11,394 nt of DNA from the NCBI GenBank assembly GCA_012837565.1, contig DUQY01000121.1, positions 1 to 11,394 of the forward strand, in the 5' to 3' direction. Below are positions 5,811 through 11,394 of the stretch, in pieces; within the stretch, counting starts at the first letter, position 1; each line of letters begins with the position of its first letter. Source of the DNA: Bacteroidales bacterium. GTDB lineage: Bacteria > Bacteroidota > Bacteroidia > Bacteroidales > P3. The notes under the pieces are model-generated. The model was not told the origin of the DNA. It worked only from the letters and a program-made list of their open reading frames with translations, and did not search any database. A program made the translations under genes and the position numbers.

Positions 5811-6725
5811 ATGGCTAAGAATATTTTTAATCGTTATGTTTGGTTGTTGGACACCATCAATTTAAGACCAAATATTGCTTATCAAGAAATTAATAATCTT
5901 TGGAGAGATTCCCCTCTTAATGATGATGGGAAAGACTTACCATTAAGAACTTTTCACAATCATAGGCAGGCTATTTTAGACCAATTTGGCTTAGATATAG
6001 TATATAGTAGAGAAGTCAATGGTTATTATATTGATAATCTTTCTGATTTAAAGGGTGGTAATATTAAGAACTGGCTTTTTGAAACTCTTGCTGTAAATAA
6101 GGCAATTTCTGAAAAAGTAGGGCTTAAAGACAGAATAGTTACAGAGTTTATTCCTTCAAGTCATAAGTATCTTTCAATATTTCTTGATGCTATGAAAAAC
6201 AATAGATCCATGACTATTACTTATAGGACGTATTATTCTGATAATGATTCATTGTCTATTATTCATCCTTATTTCATTAAACTCTTTAAACAAATTTGGT
6301 ATGTGGTTGCCTATAATAAGACCAAAAAAGCCATTAGAATGTATGCATTGGATAGGATTGTGGATTTAAAAACCAATGACTCTTGCTTTGAGTTTCCCAA
6401 GAAATTAAGTTCCGAGGCTTATTTTAACGATTATTTTGGAGTTATTGTTATTGAAAATGTAAAGAAAGAAACTGTTATTATTAAAGTTTATAAAGACAAG
6501 GTCAAATATATCCGTGCTCTTCCTATTCATCATTCTCAAAAGGAAATTGAAATAAAAGATGATTATAGTCTTTTCCAATATAAGATAAGACCAACTTATG
6601 ATTTTAAGCAGGCTATTTTTTCAAACATGTATGAGTTTGAGATAATAAGTCCTCTTAGCTTTAGGGAAGAGATTAAAGAAACAATTGATAGGATGGCTGA
6701 ATTATATAAAAAACTCCCATCGTAA
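5811..6725 (+). CDS. WYL-domain transcriptional regulator, first paralog
   Basis: 304 residues. The N-terminal part, about 5-75, resembles the winged-helix region of Bacteroidota WYL proteins (FNRYVWLLDTI; LPLRTFHNHRQAI at 43-55). The WYL domain spans about 131-187: ITYRTYYS, the KLFKQIWYVVAYN core with W163-Y164-V165, and IRMYALDRI (175-183). The signature is WYV instead of WYL. A C-terminal WCX-like dimerisation region, about 218-300, contains RPTYDFKQAI and closes with a helix. WYL domains bind ligands, in some cases nucleic acids, and act as switches in DNA-damage, phage-defence and metabolic regulators; the ligand here is unknown. The ATG at 5811 agrees with the paralog's start. It has its own promoter and two sets of phased repeats upstream. 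The stop codon lies in the first stem of a structured gap. Confidence 0.85.
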   Translation: MAKNIFNRYVWLLDTINLRPNIAYQEINNLWRDSPLNDDGKDLPLRTFHNHRQAILDQFGLDIVYSREVNGYYIDNLSDLKGGNIKNWLFETLAVNKAISEKVGLKDRIVTEFIPSSHKYLSIFLDAMKNNRSMTITYRTYYSDNDSLSIIHPYFIKLFKQIWYVVAYNKTKKAIRMYALDRIVDLKTNDSCFEFPKKLSSEAYFNDYFGVIVIENVKKETVIIKVYKDKVKYIRALPIHHSQKEIEIKDDYSLFQYKIRPTYDFKQAIFSNMYEFEIISPLSFREEIKETIDRMAELYKKLPS

Positions 6726-6814
6726 GATTAATAATTGTTTAGCTTTTTGAAGATAGGCAAACTAAACAAAACTTACGCGGGAGGTTGTTGTTGGGGTAAT
6801 TAAAAGCCTATCTT
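6721..6814 (+). other. nested hairpin / possible pseudoknot between the WYL genes
   Basis: Three pairings are visible. CGTAAG (6721-6726, containing the TAA stop) pairs with CTTACG (6772-6777). TTGTTTAG (6735-6742) pairs with CTAAACAA (6762-6769). AAGATAGGC (6750-6758), in the loop of that hairpin, pairs perfectly with GCCTATCTT (6806-6814). The third crosses the first two, so all together would form an H-type pseudoknot; otherwise they compete. A 28-base segment with G-rich patches (6777-6804) lies between. There is no contiguous stem plus T run, so it is not a classic terminator. It could be a 3'-UTR element, an attenuator or a small RNA; nothing known was recognised. Confidence 0.4.
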
Positions 6815-6855
6815 ATTTCTTGTTTCAAGAATTATATTGCAAATTAACAACATCA

Positions 6856-6876
6856 TTCTGCCAAAAAGAAGCAGAA
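6856..6876. promoter_or_regulatory. inverted repeat upstream of the second WYL promoter
   Basis: TTCTGC (6856-6861) and GCAGAA (6871-6876) form a perfect 6-base inverted repeat with a 9-base spacer. A second one, TTCTTG-TTT-CAAGAA, is at 6817-6831. Both lie just upstream of the tandem -7 boxes, so either could be a regulator site. Neither resembles the repeats before the first WYL gene. Confidence 0.3.
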
Positions 6877-6889
6877 GTGTAAAATACTA

Positions 6890-6919
6890 TACTTTTGTAT
6901 ATCATAAATGTTATCTTTG
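6890..6919 (+). promoter_or_regulatory. tandem -7 boxes of the second WYL gene
   Basis: TATCTTTG (6912-6919) sits in the 24-base block shared with the first WYL gene. A further consensus box, TACTTTTG (6890-6897), lies 22 bases upstream, and its TTTG may instead act as a poorly spaced -33 element. The leader from the downstream box would be short, with the ATG at 6943. Confidence 0.6.
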
Positions 6920-6942
6920 CATATCACTTAATAATTAAGTTT

Positions 6943-7848
6943 ATGGCTAAGAATTTATTTAATCGCTATATTTGGTTGTTGGATACTATTAATTCGAGAA
7001 AGAGTCTAAGCTTTGAAAAAATCAATGCACATTGGAGAGAGTCTCCTCTTAATGATGATGGAAAAGACCTGCCTATAAGAACTTTTCATAATCATAGATC
7101 TACTATTGAAGAAGAATTTGGATTGAATATAGTTTGCGATCGTTCAACTAATGAATATTATATAATAAATCTATCCGATTTGAAAGGTGGTAATATTAAG
7201 AATTGGATTCTTGAATCTCTTGCTGTTCATAATGTTATTTCTGAGCAGATAATGCTTAAAGATAGGATTGTTATGGAGTCTATTCCTTCAAGCTATAAGT
7301 ATCTTGCTGAGATTATTGAGTCTATGAAAAGGAATAGGATTCTTTTTATTACTTATAGGCCTTATACTTCCAATGAAGATTATGTTTTTGAGATTAAACC
7401 TTATGCCATCAAACTATTTAGACAAATTTGGTACGTTGCAGCTTATAATGATTATACTAATTCTATTAGAATTTACTCATTAGATAGGGTATTGAATTTA
7501 AGCATTAGTGAAAAGCAATTTGAACTCCCTAAAGACTTTAGTTCTGAAGTTTATTTTAATGATTACTTTGGTGTTATGATTCTAGAAGATATTAAACTTG
7601 AAACTGTCTTGATAAAGGTTTATAAGGAGGATGTGAATTATATTCGTTCTCTTCTAATGCACCATTCTCAAAAAGAGATTGAAACAAAGGATGATTATAG
7701 TATTTTCCAATTTAAGATTAAGCCTACCTATGATTTCAAACAAGCTATTTTGGCAAGGGTCAATCATGTTGAGGTAATAAGTCCTGAGAGTTTTAGGAAA
7801 GAGATAAAAGATAGTATTGATAAAATGGCAGCTTTATATAAAAATTAG
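6943..7848 (+). CDS. WYL-domain transcriptional regulator, second paralog
   Basis: 301 residues from the ATG at 6943. The frame is open 16 codons further back to a TTG at 6895, but that start lies inside the promoter. The ATG gives MAKNLFNRYIWLLDTIN, matching the first paralog. By eye the two proteins are roughly 60% identical over their full length with almost no gaps. Shared blocks include SPLNDDGKDLP, NLSDLKGGNIKNW, LFRQIWYV/LFKQIWYV and PTYDFKQAI. The WYL core is again W-Y-V, followed by IRIYSLDRV. Divergence is highest in the DNA-binding half at about 17-30 and 50-72, which would suit different target sites (inference). The stop codon lies in the arm of a hairpin that terminates the convergent gene. 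Target genes and ligand are unknown. Confidence 0.85.
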   Translation: MAKNLFNRYIWLLDTINSRKSLSFEKINAHWRESPLNDDGKDLPIRTFHNHRSTIEEEFGLNIVCDRSTNEYYIINLSDLKGGNIKNWILESLAVHNVISEQIMLKDRIVMESIPSSYKYLAEIIESMKRNRILFITYRPYTSNEDYVFEIKPYAIKLFRQIWYVAAYNDYTNSIRIYSLDRVLNLSISEKQFELPKDFSSEVYFNDYFGVMILEDIKLETVLIKVYKEDVNYIRSLLMHHSQKEIETKDDYSIFQFKIKPTYDFKQAILARVNHVEVISPESFRKEIKDSIDKMAALYKN

Positions 7849-7880
7849 CCCTTGACTATTCATTATAATCAAGGGCTAAT
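7841..7880 (-). terminator. terminator of the T9SS cargo gene, overlapping the WYL stop
   Basis: A perfect 12-base stem, ATTAGCCCTTGA (7844-7855) and TCAAGGGCTAAT (7869-7880), encloses a 13-base loop. Read on the minus strand the stem runs into TTTTTAT, a T tract; on the plus strand no T tract follows. It therefore mainly ends the minus-strand gene, 24 bases after its stop. The left arm includes the TAG stop of the second WYL gene (7846-7848), so minus-strand transcripts extend only into the end of that gene. Confidence 0.8.
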
Positions 7881-7904
7881 AGGATAAGATAGTTTACTTA
7901 TCTC

Positions 7905-10523
7905 TTATTTATATATCGTAAAATTTCCTTTTTCTGTTATTATTTCATTTTTCTTTCCTTGATAACGATACGTAGCTATCCAAACATATGTACCTTGAGG
8001 AACTATATCTCCCTTATATTTACAATCCCAAGCTATTTCTTGATTTGTTGTTGAAAACAGTTTTTCTCCCCAGCGGTTAAATATTTGCAATTCAAACTCT
8101 ACAGGGTTGTCAACATATATCCTAAAATTAGCTATTCTTGGGTCTGGGTCATAAACATAGATTGTGTTTGGTGCCCATAGGAAATGCGTGTTTGATATTC
8201 TTATTATGTTTGTTGTTGAATCTTCACATCCAGCATCGTTTTCAACGTATAGGTTTATAAAGTATGACTGAGTTGTATCGGATATATCAAACAAATGAAC
8301 AAAAATTGATTCTGTTGAAATTCCTCCATCGCTTAATGTCCATCTCCTTGCAACGCTTCCACTTGTTTCATCAGTAAAGATAACTGTTGGATCAAGGTCG
8401 TCAATAACTGCAGGGTTAAATGACATTTGTGCTACAGGTAAAGCTTGTACAAAAACCATAACAGTATCTATGTTCTCGCATCCAATATCATTTAAACCAT
8501 GTGCAAAATACATAGTTGTTTGCTTAGGGCTAACAGTTAGATTCTTTATATTACTGTTTTCAACGCTTGCATCAACAGGCATTGATTTCCAGAAATAGCT
8601 ATCAGCATTTCCACTAACATATATTTGTGCAGAATCGCCATAACAAATAACTACGTCAGGATTAGTAATCACTTTAGGTTTGTCAAGTGCCATAACAATT
8701 ATCTTTTCAATAGTCTCGCATGCCGAAGCCCCATACTTAACGCTAACCTCATATTCTGTTTCATTTTCAATCGGTCTTGTAGAAATTGTTGATGTAGCTT
8801 GCCCCGTTGACCATAAGTAAGTGCAATTAGGTAAAGAAGAATTCGCTGTTAGAATTGTTAAATCACCCAAACAAATTCTATCTTCTCCACTAATGCTAAC
8901 TACTGGGGCTTCGTTAACCGTAACATTAATTGATGTTGTGGCTTCACATTCAAAATTATCTGTTAATTTATAATTAATAGTGCCCGTAGTTTGAGGAGAA
9001 TATACTAATGTGTCATCTGTTGAAATAGGGTTATTTATATCATAATACCATAAAGATGTTCCTGCGACAGGATTTTCATTTGTATTCCATAAACTTATAG
9101 TATCATTCTTACATATTGTCATATCATTTGCAAGTGATACATTAAACGTACGTGGATGAACCTTAATCGAATCTCTTCTTGTACAAATTAATTGTTCGTA
9201 TTCATTAAGGTTGTCAACTTCAAATATATAGGTTGTGTTTTCAGGTGGGGAGACTACAATTGAATTAGGATTAGCAATATCTTGATAAGTAGGAGATATC
9301 ATTCTATAATAAGCTCCTCCTTCTAATGAAATATTCATATTTGAGCCTAAGCAAATTGTGTCATGAAGTCCAACATTCCCGTTATGAGTAATAATAAAAG
9401 GAGGTAGGTCAATAGGTATAACAAGGCAGGAGTCGAAATAAGGCAATTCTATTCCATCCAGTCTTTGTATTGTGGTTTCCATAATATACCATTGGGCACC
9501 ATCAGCTGATGTAGGGTTGGCAACAGTTTGAAAGTCGTCATTTGAAGCAACAGGAACTCTACCACCTCCAGCAGCTGGCCTTCTAAACCACTGTGTCGAG
9601 TGGTTTAAGTCTCCCATAGGTCTAATTCTCCAAGCTTCATTTGTTGCAGTCCATTGAGAGTTGTTATATGCTAAACCTGCTGCGTTTGTAATAAATGTTG
9701 CTTGAGTACCTGTTTCGTTTTGTATTCCTAAGGTTGCTTTTCCTCCGTTTGTTGAAGTACAGCATGTTTTGCTAGGTAGATAAAATTCAATAGTATTTGT
9801 AGTTTCGTATAGCACAAGCATACTTGTTGCGTGAACTGATGTGTTTCCAAATAATGGGACGTCATAAAAGCTTAAGATAAGTCTCCTACATGGATATTCA
9901 CCTGCAATATAGAAATACATCTTTCCCCAACCAGCTTCATTTGACTTAAAATAAATATCATGATAAGGAGCAAAAATACAATTTAGAAACTCAGGATTTG
10001 TTGACGGAATAAGTATTCCTGCAGACCAACTACAAGTATGACCATTACCAGGAAAGCCATTTCCAGATGCTTGAGTTAAATCCCAAGAAAGAACCCCATT
10101 AGATCCAACAACACATTGGTCTAAATTGTTTTGTCCATAAAAAGAAAAAATAAAAGGTTTATAACCAGGGAGGGATGTTTCTTGTCCAAAGTCCAAACTC
10201 ATAACCTCACCCCAAACATCATCTCGAGGAAGTATATAATCAATTTTCTCAGGATACTCACTAAGATCAAAAGTACAAGGAGGGGTAAAAGGAATTGATT
10301 CAAAAGTATATGAATCTGAAGCACCAGGAGCAAAGACCTTTGGGGATAATGTAACCGCAGGCATATCACAAGTTAATTGAATCGTTTGTCCAGAGCAGTC
10401 CACGCTATTAGTGAAGTCAAATATTGAGGCATCGGGACAAGCAGACCCTGAAGAACCCTGAGAATATCCATTAATGATTAGGAACCCTGATAAAAACAAT
10501 AATAGTAAAAACTTCTTTTTCAT
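7905..10523 (-). CDS. large secreted protein with Ig-like repeats, PKD domain and T9SS type B sorting domain
   Basis: 872 residues. The signal peptide ends near G19-Y20-S21-Q22. Residues about 100-302 form a Cys-containing N-terminal module common in Bacteroidota T9SS proteins: FSFYG, VVGSNGVLSWD, FAPYHDIYF, YPCRRLILSFYDVP, LGIQNETGTQA, NEAWRIRP. Four Ig-like repeats of about 78 residues follow, each opening with an IC-G/N-D motif (390, 470, 550, 626) and with a second Cys near 447, 526, 602 and 682. A PKD-like domain covers about 696-775 (RRWTLSDGG). The C-terminal gliding-associated / type B sorting domain (about 780-872) has FNRWGEKLF and VPQGTYVW. It should be exported by Sec, then T9SS, and held at the surface. 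Two positions depart from the usual CTD: WDCKYKG where WDGxYKG is typical, and no DGxND in the leading loop. It is a single-gene unit; the role is perhaps adhesion, but the ligand is unknown. Confidence 0.88.
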   Translation of the reverse strand: MKKKFLLLLFLSGFLIINGYSQGSSGSACPDASIFDFTNSVDCSGQTIQLTCDMPAVTLSPKVFAPGASDSYTFESIPFTPPCTFDLSEYPEKIDYILPRDDVWGEVMSLDFGQETSLPGYKPFIFSFYGQNNLDQCVVGSNGVLSWDLTQASGNGFPGNGHTCSWSAGILIPSTNPEFLNCIFAPYHDIYFKSNEAGWGKMYFYIAGEYPCRRLILSFYDVPLFGNTSVHATSMLVLYETTNTIEFYLPSKTCCTSTNGGKATLGIQNETGTQATFITNAAGLAYNNSQWTATNEAWRIRPMGDLNHSTQWFRRPAAGGGRVPVASNDDFQTVANPTSADGAQWYIMETTIQRLDGIELPYFDSCLVIPIDLPPFIITHNGNVGLHDTICLGSNMNISLEGGAYYRMISPTYQDIANPNSIVVSPPENTTYIFEVDNLNEYEQLICTRRDSIKVHPRTFNVSLANDMTICKNDTISLWNTNENPVAGTSLWYYDINNPISTDDTLVYSPQTTGTINYKLTDNFECEATTSINVTVNEAPVVSISGEDRICLGDLTILTANSSLPNCTYLWSTGQATSTISTRPIENETEYEVSVKYGASACETIEKIIVMALDKPKVITNPDVVICYGDSAQIYVSGNADSYFWKSMPVDASVENSNIKNLTVSPKQTTMYFAHGLNDIGCENIDTVMVFVQALPVAQMSFNPAVIDDLDPTVIFTDETSGSVARRWTLSDGGISTESIFVHLFDISDTTQSYFINLYVENDAGCEDSTTNIIRISNTHFLWAPNTIYVYDPDPRIANFRIYVDNPVEFELQIFNRWGEKLFSTTNQEIAWDCKYKGDIVPQGTYVWIATYRYQGKKNEIITEKGNFTIYK

Positions 10524-10545
10524 ATGTATCTTATATTTTAAAGTG

Positions 10546-10553
10546 CAAAAATA
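10546..10553 (-). promoter_or_regulatory. -7 box of the T9SS cargo gene
   Basis: On the minus strand TATTTTTG (10553-10546), followed by CAC, matches TAnnTTTG. It lies 22 bases before the ATG at 10523, so the leader is short. No convincing -33 TTTG is visible upstream. Confidence 0.6.
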
Positions 10554-11226
10554 GTTATTTTCTACTATTATAACACCATATATATAAAAATGTTTACTAT
10601 TAACAAACGAATTCTACATTCAAAGGCTAATAAGCTAAAGTCAGAACAAGATGAAAAACGATTAAAATCAAATAATAAATTTCCATCTCTTTGCTTAAAA
10701 CTACTAATATTCACATCGCAGTAAAATGATTCTTTGTTTTATTAGCTTAAACTTTTGATTTAGGAATTTAACACTTAGTTTCAATCAAATAATAACTTTT
10801 TTTAGATTTTATTCTAATCCACCTAAGCTATTAAACAAAGTAATATCACTTCAGCTGCCATTATTTATCAAATAAGAAATAGCCTTAATATATTCCAATA
10901 TGTAATTTTTTATGCAAAAGACTTGTTATTCTCACTTATATACATTATTATTATAAGAGAGTCCATAAATTAAAAAACTAGGATATCAAAATCATTTTTT
11001 CTTTCAACCCAATAATCTATCCTTTCTCCTAATTCCACCTGATTTTCTTTTAATTCTCTTATATTTTACTAATATCTCATTTCCCAAACCCCCCATTCCT
11101 CCATAAAAAAGTCGTTATTCCAAAATTCTTCAAATAATATCAGAAAAAAGATTTAAAAATATCCCTAAGGTTTTCAGCACTTTAAGCACCAAACACAAAA
11201 AAAGAACAAATAAAAGTGAACAAAAG
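10554..11226. other. long AT-rich intergenic region, no gene seen
   Basis: About 670 bases with no open frame of note on either strand. ATCAAATAATAA occurs at 10667-10678 and 10784-10795, and a related ATCAAATAAGAA near 10868. TAAGCTAA (10631-10638) has an inverted match TTAGCTTA (10742-10749). An imperfect hairpin with 9 of 10 pairs lies at 10931-10961 (CTCACTTATA / TATAAGAGAG). These are weak and could be chance in AT-rich DNA. The clearest feature is the strand-biased stretch 10983-11110, listed separately. Confidence 0.6.
10983..11110 (+). other. G-depleted, pyrimidine-rich stretch
   Basis: In 128 consecutive bases the plus strand has a single G (11041) against about 36 Cs by direct count. 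Long C/T runs occur at about 11000-11010, 11031-11040 and 11089-11102. It sits 116 bases upstream of the rRNA-type promoter. The rest of the window shows no comparable imbalance in non-coding DNA. It has no coding potential. Confidence 0.7.
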
Positions 11227-11257
11227 TTTGGTAGTTTAAAAAAGATTTGTACTTTTG
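11227..11257 (+). promoter_or_regulatory. strong Bacteroidota promoter, rRNA-operon type
   Basis: TTTG (11227-11230) and TACTTTTG (11250-11257) are separated by 19 bases. This is a full match to the Bacteroidota -33/-7 consensus and the best promoter in the window. TACTTTTGCACTCCC is the form seen at rRNA and other highly expressed genes in this group. Transcription should begin near 11263, pointing out of the window. Confidence 0.85.
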
Positions 11258-11262
11258 CACTC

Positions 11263-11394
11263 CCAAACACGACAAACCCTAATGATTGATAGAGGTAGAA
11301 GGAAAATTAGAGAAGGGTAGGGTGTGGGATAAGATCATTGAAATTAAGGAAACCAAAGGTAGCGAAAGTTTAGAAGATACAAAGTTTCATAGTA
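11263..11394 (+). other. probable rRNA operon leader (16S gene beyond the edge)
   Basis: The region after the promoter has no credible gene. It contains GATAAGATCATTGAAATTAA (11328-11347), resembling the conserved leader motif with TTGA-ATA-TG that precedes 16S rRNA in Bacteroidota. A helix can close the 5' end: TCCC (11261-11264) with GGGA (11326-11329), ACAC (11267-11270) with GTGT (11322-11325), and CCTA (11278-11281) with TAGG (11318-11321). The final 45 bases are purine-rich, as is usual before 16S. The mature 16S sequence (AGAGTTTGATC...) is not reached, so the call rests on promoter and leader features only. Confidence 0.6.

Noticed and set aside
6895..6942. 16-codon N-terminal extension of the second WYL gene from a TTG
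   Set aside because: It spans the -7 box shared with the first paralog, whose protein begins at the equivalent ATG.
5535..7848. WYL pair as part of a defence island
   Set aside because: No nuclease, helicase, methylase, toxin or reverse transcriptase is adjacent; neighbours are atpC and a T9SS cargo gene.
10931..10961. Imperfect hairpin in the long gap
   Set aside because: AT-rich with one mismatch and no T run; expected by chance in such DNA.
11282..11320. 12-codon ATG frame after the rRNA-type promoter
   Set aside because: Too short, basic and low in information; it overlaps a predicted leader helix, so it is more likely chance in a non-coding leader.

Overview
The window reads as a low-GC member of the Bacteroidota, most likely Bacteroidales. 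Three things support this. Promoter-like sites of the Bacteroidota type (TAnnTTTG, at best with a TTTG about 19 bases upstream) precede most genes. One large secreted protein ends in a type IX secretion (T9SS) type B sorting domain. The ATP synthase beta subunit carries an insertion typical of this phylum. No phage, plasmid, insertion sequence or CRISPR array is visible.

Layout. Positions 1-249 hold what may be the last codons of an upstream gene, a strong terminator and a cluster of small intergenic repeats. Two small plus-strand genes follow: a DoxX-type membrane protein (250-678) and a PepSY-like lipoprotein (792-1238). They converge on a nitrilase-family omega-amidase (1254-2018, minus). 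A minus-strand pair comes next: ribF (FAD synthesis; best start near 3558, not the far upstream TTG) and a small secreted leucine-rich-repeat protein whose start overlaps the ribF stop. Divergent from ribF is atpD-atpC (3710-5474), the beta and a short epsilon subunit of F-type ATP synthase, closed by a strong terminator at 5497-5534. The other ATP synthase genes are not here, so the atp locus is split.

The accessory-looking part is 5535-7848: two tandem paralogous WYL-domain transcription regulators (5811-6725 and 6943-7848). They share a 24-base identical core promoter but have different upstream DNA. The first is preceded by two pairs of direct repeats, each with a 21-base period. The gap between the genes holds an unusual nested hairpin and possible pseudoknot. 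No effector gene sits beside them.

A minus-strand gene for an 872-residue T9SS cargo protein (7905-10523) converges on the second WYL gene, with a hairpin terminator that overlaps the WYL stop codon. The last 870 bases have no gene. They contain a 128-base stretch with one G and about 36 Cs, then a near-perfect Bacteroidota promoter (11227-11257) and a leader that looks like the start of an rRNA operon, whose 16S gene would begin just past the window edge.

Most genes are housekeeping or common Bacteroidota families. The points most worth a second look are the WYL pair with its phased repeats and the structured gap between them. I did not find convincing evidence of a complete new multi-gene system.
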